Shown here in pieces: positions 17,357 to 24,520 of a DNA stretch of 64,000 nucleotides. The notes beneath the pieces were generated by a model. The model was not told where the DNA came from, searched no databases, and saw only the letters and a list, made by a program, of their open reading frames with translations. The stretch lies in the NCBI RefSeq assembly GCF_042680125.1, contig NZ_JBHTNY010000026.1. One strand, 5' to 3'. Made by a program: the position numbers and the translations under genes. Origin of the DNA: Robinsoniella peoriensis (GTDB lineage Bacteria; Bacillota; Clostridia; Lachnospirales; Lachnospiraceae). Each line of letters begins with the position of its first letter. The stretch's first letter is position 1.

Positions 17357-17364
17357 AGAAGACT

Positions 17365-20300
17365 ATGTTTGATAATAATAACCGATACATCATACAGGAT
17401 TACCATAAGAAACCGACTTTTGCGAGCTTTCTGCCGGGACTTAACGGCATACATGGGATTCCGGTCTGGTGCTTTTATGTGAATCGTGGCCAGGGCATCA
17501 CCAGCTTTGGCTTAGAAGACAAAGATCATGCCCTAATGGAATTTTACCCTGCACATCAGGCTTATCAGCGGACTAAACGAATGGGCTTTCGCACTTTTTT
17601 GAAAGTAAACGGCGTTTATACGGAGGCATTTACCCGGGACGCTTACGATAAAGAAATGCGGATTGGTATGAATGGTTTGACCATTCGGGAGGAGAATACC
17701 GACCTGAACCTGGAAATTACCGTGAAATATTACACCTTGCCATCGGAAGAACTGGGCGGGCTGGTACGACAGGTTTCCATCTGCAACAAAGGCAGCCAAA
17801 GGGCATCCATTGAGGTACTGGATGGGATGGCGGAAATGCTGCCCTACGGAATAGACTGGCAGAGTATGAAGGTGGAGGGACAGACATCCAAGGCCTGGAT
17901 GGAAGTATTAAATCATGAGACCGGAATTCCCTACTGTAAAATGCGTGTGAGTACCGACGACATTGCAGAAGTAAAAGAGGTGGAGGGCGGTAATTTTGGT
18001 TTTGCTTTCGCGTCTTCCGGGGAAGTGCTGCCCGCTGTGATCAATCAGGAGCATATTTTCGGTTATGACAATTCCCTGGAAAATCCACTCTGTTTTCAGG
18101 AAAAATCTTTGTCTGAACTGCTGGAAGGAAAGCAGATTGCGCAAAATATCCTGCCATGCTGTTTCTTCGCACTGGAGCGGGAAATTCTGCCGGGAGAAAC
18201 CTGCTCCTTTGTGGAAGTGTTTGGGCAATCGAAAAATCAAACATTACTAAAGCGGCTGTATGAAAAGACCTTACAACCGGACTATTTTAAGAATAAAGAA
18301 GCAAAATCCTATGAAATTACCATGCAGCTAACAGACCGGATTGCCACCAAAACTGCTTCCAAAAGCTTTGATCTCTACTGCCGCCAGACTTATCTGGACA
18401 ATGTACTGCGGGGCGGCTGTCCCATGATTCTGGGTGGAAACAAGCTGTTTTACCTCTATTCCAGAAAACATGGGGACGTGGAAAGGGACTATAATTTCTT
18501 CCGGATACTGCCTGAGTTCTATACGCAGGGAAATGGGAACTTCAGGGATGTCAATCAGAATCGAAGAAGTGATGTACAGTTTTCACCCTTTGTCCGGGAA
18601 GCCAATATAAAGATGTTCTACAACTGCATTCAAATAGACGGCTATAATCCCCTTGGCATTGAGAAAACCACTTACCATATGCCGGGAGAAGAAGCCTCCT
18701 TTACTCCGGGACAGCTCTATCAGGAGCTGGCAGATGCATACCCTGGACAGGAAATGAAGATAGAGGAAATGTTCCACCAGAAGATGGCCCAGGCGGAAAG
18801 TGACTGTAAAACCAGTTATATGGAAGGTTATTGGTCAGATCACTGGACTTACAATTTAGACCTGGTTGAATCTTATCTGACCATATATCCGGAAAAGGAA
18901 GAAAGCCTGCTGTTTCAAGATAATACGTATCTGTACAAACAGGCGGCGGTTACTCTTTTGCCAAGGAAAAAGCGCTATGTACATACCATGCAGGGCATTC
19001 GCCAGTATCATTACCTGAAGAAAAATCCCCAAGGGGATAAGAAGGAGTATCTGGAGGAGGAAAATGGCAGAAAAGTTACCAGTACCCTGGCTGAAAAGCT
19101 CTTTTTAATCTGTGTGGTGAAGACGGCAGCCCTTGATCTAAATGGCATGGGTATCGAAATGGAGGGAGGAAAGCCTGGATGGTATGATGCCTTAAACGGA
19201 CTACCGGGACTGCTTGGCTCCTCCATGTGTGAAACCTATGAATTGGCTAGAAATTTAAGCTTCCTGCTGTCTGCACTGGAAAAGTATGATAGAAAACTTT
19301 CCGTGCCACAGGAACTGATGAACCTGGTTGTTAAGATGGTGGATGCTCAGACTACCGAGGATATGCTGACCCGCTGGAATCTGGTAAACGATGCGAAGGA
19401 GGCGTATTGGGAGAGCACCTGCGGCTGTTTATCTGGAAATAAAGCAATAATCATCCGTGAAGAAGCAGTACGTATCTTAAAAGTATTTCAAACTGCGGTA
19501 ATAATGGGAATCGAAAAAGCCCTGGAGATTGGACATGGCATTAGCCCGGCTTATTTTTCTTACGAGGTGCTGGCTTATGAAGAAGACGCTTTCGGAATTC
19601 TACCGACGGAAGTCAAAGCCAAAATGCTGCCCTATTTTCTGGAAGGTCCGGTCCGTTTTCTGAAGCTGGATATGAACCGGGAAAAGAAATACCGCCTGTA
19701 TCAGCAGGTAAAAGACAGTGGGCTTTACGATAGGGCATTGGGCATGTATAAGGTAAATGCCTCTTTAGAACAGGAGTCCTATGAAATTGGGCGTGCAAGA
19801 GCCTTTACCCCGGGATGGCTGGAAAATGAGTCAATCTGGCTCCATATGGAGTATAAATATCTGCTGGAACTGCTAAAGTCCGGATTGTATGATGCATTTA
19901 CCGGGGACTTTCAAAGAGCAGCCATTCCGTTTCAAAAAGAAGAGCGGTATGGCAGAAGCATCCTGGAAAATTCCTCCTTTATCGCCAGTTCCGCCAATCC
20001 CGACCCGAAACTGCACGGGCGTGGGTTTGTCGCCAGGCTAAGCGGATCCACGGCAGAGTTCGTGCAGATGTGGCAGATCATGATGTTTGGGGAAAAGCCA
20101 TTTAGAGTCTTAGATGGGACACTGACCCTGGCACTGCAGCCAATGCTTCCGGCATATCTGATTGACGAACAGAGGGAAGTGCAGGCAGCGTTTTTGGGAA
20201 GTATCCCGGTGGTGTATCATTTAGAGAACCAACAGGATTATATCCCGGGTAATTATGGTGTAAAGAAATATATCATCACAAGGAAGAACAGGGAAGTCAT

Positions 20301-20385
20301 TGAGATATGCGGTGAGAAGCTGCAGGGAAGCATTGTGGAAGAGATACGGGAAGAAGGGGTCGATGGGATAGAGGTGTATTTATAG
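17365..20385 (+). CDS. Large GH94-like (cellobiose phosphorylase-related) protein
   Basis: About 1006 residues without a signal peptide. The N-terminal half is beta-rich, and the C-terminal half shows motifs of an (alpha/alpha)6 barrel: RDYNFFRILPEFYTQGNGNF, FRDVNQNRRSDVQFSPFV, EGYWSDHWTYNLDLVESYL and GKPGWYDALNGLPGLLGS. Proteins with these motifs are usually annotated as cellobiose phosphorylase-like, but they are longer than true GH94 enzymes and I know of no verified substrate. It closes the catabolic operon. The ATG at 17365 is preferred over TTG 17341 because AAGGAG lies 6 bases upstream. A reversed half repeat element sits directly in front and may weaken coupling to the sulfatase gene. 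Confidence 0.72.
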   Translation: MFDNNNRYIIQDYHKKPTFASFLPGLNGIHGIPVWCFYVNRGQGITSFGLEDKDHALMEFYPAHQAYQRTKRMGFRTFLKVNGVYTEAFTRDAYDKEMRIGMNGLTIREENTDLNLEITVKYYTLPSEELGGLVRQVSICNKGSQRASIEVLDGMAEMLPYGIDWQSMKVEGQTSKAWMEVLNHETGIPYCKMRVSTDDIAEVKEVEGGNFGFAFASSGEVLPAVINQEHIFGYDNSLENPLCFQEKSLSELLEGKQIAQNILPCCFFALEREILPGETCSFVEVFGQSKNQTLLKRLYEKTLQPDYFKNKEAKSYEITMQLTDRIATKTASKSFDLYCRQTYLDNVLRGGCPMILGGNKLFYLYSRKHGDVERDYNFFRILPEFYTQGNGNFRDVNQNRRSDVQFSPFVREANIKMFYNCIQIDGYNPLGIEKTTYHMPGEEASFTPGQLYQELADAYPGQEMKIEEMFHQKMAQAESDCKTSYMEGYWSDHWTYNLDLVESYLTIYPEKEESLLFQDNTYLYKQAAVTLLPRKKRYVHTMQGIRQYHYLKKNPQGDKKEYLEEENGRKVTSTLAEKLFLICVVKTAALDLNGMGIEMEGGKPGWYDALNGLPGLLGSSMCETYELARNLSFLLSALEKYDRKLSVPQELMNLVVKMVDAQTTEDMLTRWNLVNDAKEAYWESTCGCLSGNKAIIIREEAVRILKVFQTAVIMGIEKALEIGHGISPAYFSYEVLAYEEDAFGILPTEVKAKMLPYFLEGPVRFLKLDMNREKKYRLYQQVKDSGLYDRALGMYKVNASLEQESYEIGRARAFTPGWLENESIWLHMEYKYLLELLKSGLYDAFTGDFQRAAIPFQKEERYGRSILENSSFIASSANPDPKLHGRGFVARLSGSTAEFVQMWQIMMFGEKPFRVLDGTLTLALQPMLPAYLIDEQREVQAAFLGSIPVVYHLENQQDYIPGNYGVKKYIITRKNREVIEICGEKLQGSIVEEIREEGVDGIEVYL

Positions 20386-20412
20386 ATGGGAAAAGACACC
20401 TGATATTGCCGC

Positions 20413-21312
20413 TTATGAGCCGGGCAAACGAAAAGCATCCTGCAAGACCGACAAAAATTTTTCAGCAGGCTTGGAAAACACCTGATATTTTTTCCAGATA
20501 ATATTCATTTCATTATCCAGACAGGGAGAAAGAGGTCGGAAACAAAGATTACTAACACCTGTTGTATTAATAATTCCATTAAAAGTAATCGCATATCCAA
20601 GGCCTTCATCAACCATTATGGAAGCATTAAATATCAGATTGTAAGTAGCGACAATGTTTAAGTCAGTGGCTTTTTTATTCATCCATTGTAAGATACGTCC
20701 ACCTTTGTCCTCCTGCTGAGAAAAGATCAGGGGTTTTTCCCACAAATCCTCGGGTGTAATAACTTCTTTTATCGCCAACTCGGAATCTTTTCTCATCAGG
20801 ACACCCCAGATGTCTTTCGCAGGCATCTTTAAAGAATTAAATTTCGTATAATCCACGGTGGAAAAGATAAGACCGAAATCAATTAATCCTTTATCCAGCC
20901 GCTCGGTAACGAATTCTGCATTCCCGCTGGATATATGATAATGAATGCCAGGATGTGATTTCTGTAAGTTTTTTGCAGCCTTTGCGATTAGGCGTATAGC
21001 ATCAGTTTCGCCTGTTCCAATGTAGATATCTCCCATAAGGATATCGTCCGAAAGCGTGATTTCCTTCTCTGTTTTTTTTACAAGATCCAATATCTCTTCT
21101 GCTCGTTTGCGAAGTATCATCCCTTCCTCTGTCAGTGTAACCTTCCGAGAACCCTTTGTTCCGCGGATCAGCAGCTGCTTTCCCAGTTCTTCTTCCATAT
21201 TTTTAATCTGTGTGGAAAGTGTCGGCTGAGACAGATGCAGTGATTCTGCAGCCCGCACAATACTTTGTTCTCGCGCAATTGCCAGAAAATAATTAAGCAC
21301 TCGTAATTCCAT
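20413..21312 (-). CDS. LysR-family transcriptional regulator
   Basis: 299 residues. The N-terminal winged HTH starts LNYFLAIAREQSIVRAAESL and continues LSQPTLSTQIKNMEEELG. The C-terminal periplasmic-binding-like effector domain (residues ~90-295) follows. AAGGAG lies 8 bases before the ATG. It is convergent with the large GH94-like gene and divergent from a decayed acetyltransferase, so its original target was probably the now broken gene set to its right. On the minus strand, TTGAAA-N17-TAAAGT about 70 bases upstream is a possible promoter. Confidence 0.92.
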   Translation of the reverse strand: MELRVLNYFLAIAREQSIVRAAESLHLSQPTLSTQIKNMEEELGKQLLIRGTKGSRKVTLTEEGMILRKRAEEILDLVKKTEKEITLSDDILMGDIYIGTGETDAIRLIAKAAKNLQKSHPGIHYHISSGNAEFVTERLDKGLIDFGLIFSTVDYTKFNSLKMPAKDIWGVLMRKDSELAIKEVITPEDLWEKPLIFSQQEDKGGRILQWMNKKATDLNIVATYNLIFNASIMVDEGLGYAITFNGIINTTGVSNLCFRPLSPCLDNEMNIIWKKYQVFSKPAEKFLSVLQDAFRLPGS

Positions 21313-21353
21313 CTGAAAAGCTCCTTTGCAATTGAATTTATTTATACTTTTAT

Positions 21354-21415
21354 CAATACTTTAACACGAAAATATATAGGTTTCAACTATGCTGATTAAT
21401 ATGATATAAGTATTG
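21354..21415. promoter_or_regulatory. Possible LysR operator: separated inverted repeat
   Basis: CAATACTT (21354-21361) and its inverse AAGTATTG (21408-21415) flank the divergent promoter region between the LysR gene and the acetyltransferase remnant. LysR proteins usually bind such spaced dyads next to their own gene. The assignment rests only on position and symmetry. Confidence 0.35.
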
Positions 21416-21493
21416 GCTATTATATTGCATCCGGAATATACTGTAAATGAAAAAGTAGCGGATAAATAAATTAATAAAGTCAGGAGAACAGAA

Positions 21494-21909
21494 ATGATTG
21501 ATATAAAAGAGTTTTTAGAATATATGGAAAGCGGAAAAATAATAACCTGTGGATCTAAGATACATGAGTGTATGCATTGGTTTTCACAGGAGGCTTTGCG
21601 TCTGACAGCAGAATTAAATGGAAGTTATCATACACCGCAGGAAATCAGAGCGCTGAATGGAACAGCTGACAGGAAGGCAGGTAGATGTAACATTCAATTT
21701 GTTTCCGCCTTTCTATACCAACTGTGGAAAGAACCTTTACATTGGTCCTTGCAACGCTGAACCACCATTTAGATCCCAGATACAGGGGGGATATGATTCC
21801 TGCCCCAATCCATATTGGGCAAAACGTCTGGGTTGGTTCCAATGCAACAATACTTTCCGGTGTCACGATAGGTGATGGGGCAGTGATTGCGGCAGGGGGC
21901 ATCTGCTGA
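21494..21909 (+). pseudogene. Sugar O-acetyltransferase (maltose/galactoside acetyltransferase) remnant
   Basis: Pieces of one hexapeptide-repeat acetyltransferase occur in three different frames. The N-terminus (ALRLTAELNGSYHTPQEIRA) is in the frame of 21494. The middle (MEQLTGRQVDVTF...FPPFYTNCGKN) is in the frame of 21657. The C-terminal beta-helix (LATLNHHLDPRYRGD, IHIGQNVWVGSNATI, GVTIGDGAVIAAG) is in the frame of 21724. About 25 residues between the last two parts are missing and the end is truncated after GGIC. At least two frameshifts and a deletion make it non-functional. A normal ribosome binding site (CAGGAG) still precedes the start. Confidence 0.85.
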
Positions 21910-22101
21910 ACCTATTCCGCTAACATTGCAGCTCCCTGGATCGCCCGGTTTGCATTTGGATACTATAGTATTATGCTGACATCCACGATTCTTGGCATTA
22001 CAGTAATGCTTTTGTATAGACCCCGGACCTGGTGCGCATTCAGCCCTATGGGAACAATGACCCAGATGATATGTAAAGCGCATAATCGGAAGGAGAGGTA
22101 A
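21910..22101 (+). pseudogene. C-terminal remnant of a membrane 4Fe-4S-binding protein
   Basis: Directly after the acetyltransferase stop, the same frame reads IARFAFGYYSIMLTSTILGI, then RPRTWCAFSPMGTMTQMICK, and ends at 22101. The RPRTWCxxCPMGT pattern is typical of the end of NapH-like membrane ferredoxin proteins, but the second Cys here is Ser and everything upstream is gone. No start codon or ribosome binding site is seen. I read it as a degraded fragment, probably of the gene set once controlled by the LysR or MerR regulator. Confidence 0.5.
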
Positions 22102-22104
22102 AAG

Positions 22105-22503
22105 TTAATCCTCTCCGGGGAACAGATTGCTGTAATATTTCGTTCTTCCGGCAATAACATCATCATAAAAGGCTTGTTTCTGGTCTATGTAGTCAATGGA
22201 GCTTTGAAGTTCATCCATAGCCAGGAGCAGGTCTTTTCTCTTATTCTCCAGGATTATTTTCCTCTCAGGGACAGACGACTGGCCCTGGAGGCACAGTGTG
22301 AGAAATTCCTTCATTTCTTTCAGGCCCATACCGCATTTTTTTAAGCAGGTCAGGCTATTGATCCATGCAATATCATACTCATCAAAGATACGGCGGTTGG
22401 CACGGTCACGCTTTACGTTGGGAACCAGCCCTTCATTACAATAGAATTTCAATGCTTCATAATTCATGCCTGTCATTTCACAGGCTTGTTTCATTGTGTA
22501 CAT
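22105..22503 (-). CDS. MerR-family transcriptional regulator
   Basis: About 132 residues. The N-terminal MerR winged helix (MYTMKQACEMTGMNYEALKF, YCNEGLVP, RRIFDEYDIAWINSL) is followed by a coiled-coil dimerisation helix and a short C-terminus. There are no paired metal-binding Cys, so it probably senses an organic or redox signal. The ATG at 22503 is used because GGAGG sits 5 bases before it. It faces the flavodoxin-like gene across a promoter with the 19-bp spacer that MerR proteins untwist, so it very likely controls that gene. Confidence 0.9.
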   Translation of the reverse strand: MYTMKQACEMTGMNYEALKFYCNEGLVPNVKRDRANRRIFDEYDIAWINSLTCLKKCGMGLKEMKEFLTLCLQGQSSVPERKIILENKRKDLLLAMDELQSSIDYIDQKQAFYDDVIAGRTKYYSNLFPGED

Positions 22504-22533
22504 AAGAACCTCCAAAAAATTATAAAAAAACTA

Positions 22534-22564
22534 TTGACCGGTAGCTGCTACCGAAGAGTACAAT
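22534..22564 (+). promoter_or_regulatory. MerR-type promoter with 19-bp spacer
   Basis: -35 TTGACC (22534-22539), a 19-bp spacer, then -10 TACAAT (22559-22564). The dyad CGGTAGCTGCTACCG (7-bp arms, one central base) lies within the -35/spacer region, as in classical MerR-regulated promoters. It reads toward the flavodoxin-like gene and is adjacent to the MerR gene. Confidence 0.82.
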
Positions 22565-22607
22565 ATAAATGATAGCAATGAAAAGTCAGATTGTCAAGTC
22601 TGTGATA

Positions 22608-22673
22608 GCACTCCGAACTGCCAGTAATGATAATGCCAGTGATGTCACTATTGTTGCTGGTACGGTGGAGTGC
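22608..22673 (+). other. Leader hairpin before the flavodoxin-like gene
   Basis: GCACTCC (22608-22614) pairs with GGAGTGC (22667-22673), enclosing a weaker inner stem and the central dyad AGTGATGTCACT. It lies in the 5' leader between the MerR-type promoter and the gene at 22747. Function unknown. Confidence 0.5.
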
Positions 22674-22709
22674 CAGAGCCTGTCTGAAGTAATTTTCAGT
22701 ACGCTCTGG
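22673..22709. repeat. Miniature derivative of the palindromic repeat element
   Basis: CCAGAGC (22673-22679) pairs with GCTCTGG (22703-22709), and CTGAA with TTCAG. The sequence looks like the two outer ends of the 164-bp element (AGAGCGTGTTTGAAAATT and its inverse) joined after loss of the middle. Confidence 0.5.
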
Positions 22710-22746
22710 ACGGATAGACACACATAGAGAAGAGGAGGATGATAAC

Positions 22747-23364
22747 TTGAAAGTATTGATGATTAACGGCAGTCCACACAGTAATGGAAATACATATACA
22801 GCCCTGCGGGAAATGGAGAAGATTTTCATAGGCGCAGGTATTGCAACAGAAATTGTACAAGTGGGAAACAGAGATATTCGGGGCTGTATTGCCTGTTATA
22901 AGTGTAAGGAAAAGGGCAGGTGTGTATTTGATGATATGGTTAATGAAATCGCACCTGAGTTTGAGGCATGTGATGGTTTGGTGGTAGGAAGCCCGGTTTA
23001 TTATGCTTCTGCAAATGCTACCCTGATCGCATTACTAGACCGTCTGTTTTACAGTACGCACTTTGACAAGACAATGAAGGTCGGTGCAAGTGTCGTGGCG
23101 GCGAGAAGAGGCGGTCTGTCCTCAACATTTGATGAACTGAACAAATATTTTACCATTTCAGGTATGCCGGTTGCTTCCAGCCAGTACTGGAATGGGATTC
23201 ATGGCAGGGACAAAGGGGAAGCAGAGAAGGATACTGAAGGGCTACAGATTATGCGGACATTGGCCAGGAATATGGCGTTTTTGATCAAGAGCATTCAGTT
23301 GGGAAAGGAAGCCTATGGGATTCCGGAAAAAGAGTCTTTTGCACCTACAAATTTTATTCGATAG
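22747..23364 (+). CDS. Flavodoxin-like NAD(P)H-dependent FMN reductase
   Basis: 205 residues. The N-terminal FMN phosphate loop is VLMINGSPHSNGNTYTA, followed by the cluster CIACYKCKEKGRC, typical of the iron-sulfur flavoprotein/NADPH-dependent FMN reductase group. GSPVYYASANATL and VGASVVAARRGG are the other FMN-contact loops. It is a cytoplasmic flavin-dependent oxidoreductase. The start is TTG at 22747, with AGGAGG 8 bases upstream; the TTG start retains the first beta strand. It is controlled by the MerR-type promoter at 22534-22564. It is the only complete gene of a redox cluster whose downstream members are broken. Confidence 0.88.
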   Translation: MKVLMINGSPHSNGNTYTALREMEKIFIGAGIATEIVQVGNRDIRGCIACYKCKEKGRCVFDDMVNEIAPEFEACDGLVVGSPVYYASANATLIALLDRLFYSTHFDKTMKVGASVVAARRGGLSSTFDELNKYFTISGMPVASSQYWNGIHGRDKGEAEKDTEGLQIMRTLARNMAFLIKSIQLGKEAYGIPEKESFAPTNFIR

Positions 23365-23414
23365 GGGGGCAAAACATATAATCCAGCCATTTTTAGATCA
23401 TTTAAAAAGATTAT

Positions 23415-23639
23415 ATGGAAACTAACTTATACGGGGCGATGCTAGCTGCAAAGGCGGCAGGTGTTGACAGCTGCTGGATTAATTTCTTTGATCCGGAAGT
23501 GACAGAAAAAGAGCTTGTACTGCCGGAAAATGAGGAAGTACTGATGATTCTTGATATCGGTTATGCCGCAGAGGGAACGAAACCTCTTCCTATGCATACC
23601 CAGCGTAAAGAATTATCAGAGACAGTTCGCTATATATGA
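23415..23639 (+). pseudogene. Nitroreductase C-terminal remnant
   Basis: The 74 residues from ATG 23415 match the last third of FMN-dependent nitroreductases: LYGAMLAAKAAGVDSCWINF, then DPEVTEKELVLPENEEVLMI and a C-terminal YAAEGTKPLPMHTQRKEL. The N-terminal FMN-binding half is absent, and a stop lies just upstream in the same frame. There is no ribosome binding site at a good distance. Likely a deletion remnant between the two flavodoxin genes. Confidence 0.75.
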
Positions 23640-23656
23640 TAAAGGAGGAATCTAAA

Positions 23657-24131
23657 ATGAGTAAAGCATTAGTAGCATATTTTTCAGTGAGCGGCATAAC
23701 CGCAAGATTAGCAGAAAGACTGGCATCAGCGATTGGCGCGGATTTGCATGAAATTCAGCCCGCACCAAAATACACAGCTGAGGATTTGGATTGGACAAAT
23801 AAAAAAAAGCCGCAGCAGCGTGGAAATGAATGATAAATCATTCCGTCCGGCTATAGCCGATAAAGTAGAGAATATGGATCAGTATGATGTGATTTATCTG
23901 GGTTTCCCCATCTGGTGGTATGTGGCTCCGACTATTATCAATACATTTTTAGAAGCTTATAATCTGGAAGGGAAAAAAATTATACCCTTTGCAACATCCG
24001 GCAGCAGTGGAATGGGAAGGACAAATGTGGAACTGGAAGATTCCTGTAAAGGTGCTGACCTGATGGATGGCAAACGTTTTCATGCAGATGCAGGTATAGA
24101 TGAACTGAAAGCCTGGGAAGAACAATTTTAA
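23657..24131 (+). pseudogene. Flavodoxin with a single +1 frameshift in an A8 tract
   Basis: The first part (MSKALVAYFSVSGITARLAE to DLDWTNKKK) has a perfect ribosome binding site AAAGGAGG and the FMN phosphate-binding loop. It then runs out of frame at eight A residues (23801-23808). Removing one A restores the flavodoxin sequence: NKKSRSSVEMNDKSFRPAIA, VIYLGFPIWWYVAPTIINTF, PFATSGSSGMGRTN, ending at 24131. Everything else is well preserved, so this is a very recent mutation, a sequencing error, or a site of transcriptional slippage in the A run. Confidence 0.85.
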
Positions 24132-24242
24132 GTAGATTCTATATATAACACATTTGGCAATGGAATAGAGAATATCTGAAAATAATATGGTAGCATAAAA
24201 TAATGGGGCAGTCGGAAAAAGGTTGCGGGATCACAGAAATAT

Positions 24243-24443
24243 ATGATTTATCGTAAAACGACTTCCCAAAAAGCAAAATGGGAGAGAGTTGCCACTGTTA
24301 AATCAAATGTCAGAACATATGTGGACCGGAAGGCAAAAAAAGGAAAGAAATATTATTATGCAGTCAGGTCTTACCGCAAATCGGCTGGTTTATCCTGTTA
24401 TAGCAGTTTTGGAAGCAGTAAACGGGTAACTACCAGAAAATAG
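24243..24443 (+). pseudogene. Fn3-like domain remnant of a surface protein
   Basis: Residues IYRKTTSQKAKWERVATVKS and KKGKKYYYAVRSYRKSAG resemble the last half of a fibronectin type III repeat as found at the C-terminus of secreted Lachnospiraceae proteins. Similarity begins a few codons before the ATG (GSRKKVAGSQKY), there is no ribosome binding site, and a stop lies close upstream. I therefore read it as the end of a lost large gene. Its own terminator (24467-24514) is still intact. Confidence 0.5.
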
Positions 24444-24466
24444 CGGGGTAATTAATGTAATGAGAT

Positions 24467-24514
24467 AGAGAGTATTGCCGGGGGATTTAGGTTCCGGACA
24501 ATACTCTCTTTTTA
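24467..24514 (+). terminator. Strong terminator after the Fn3 remnant
   Basis: AGAGAGTATTG (24467-24477) pairs perfectly with CAATACTCTCT (24499-24509), extended inward by CCGG/CCGG, and is followed by TTTTTAT. It separates the remnant from the convergent membrane-protein gene. Confidence 0.85.
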
Positions 24515-24520
24515 TAGGAT

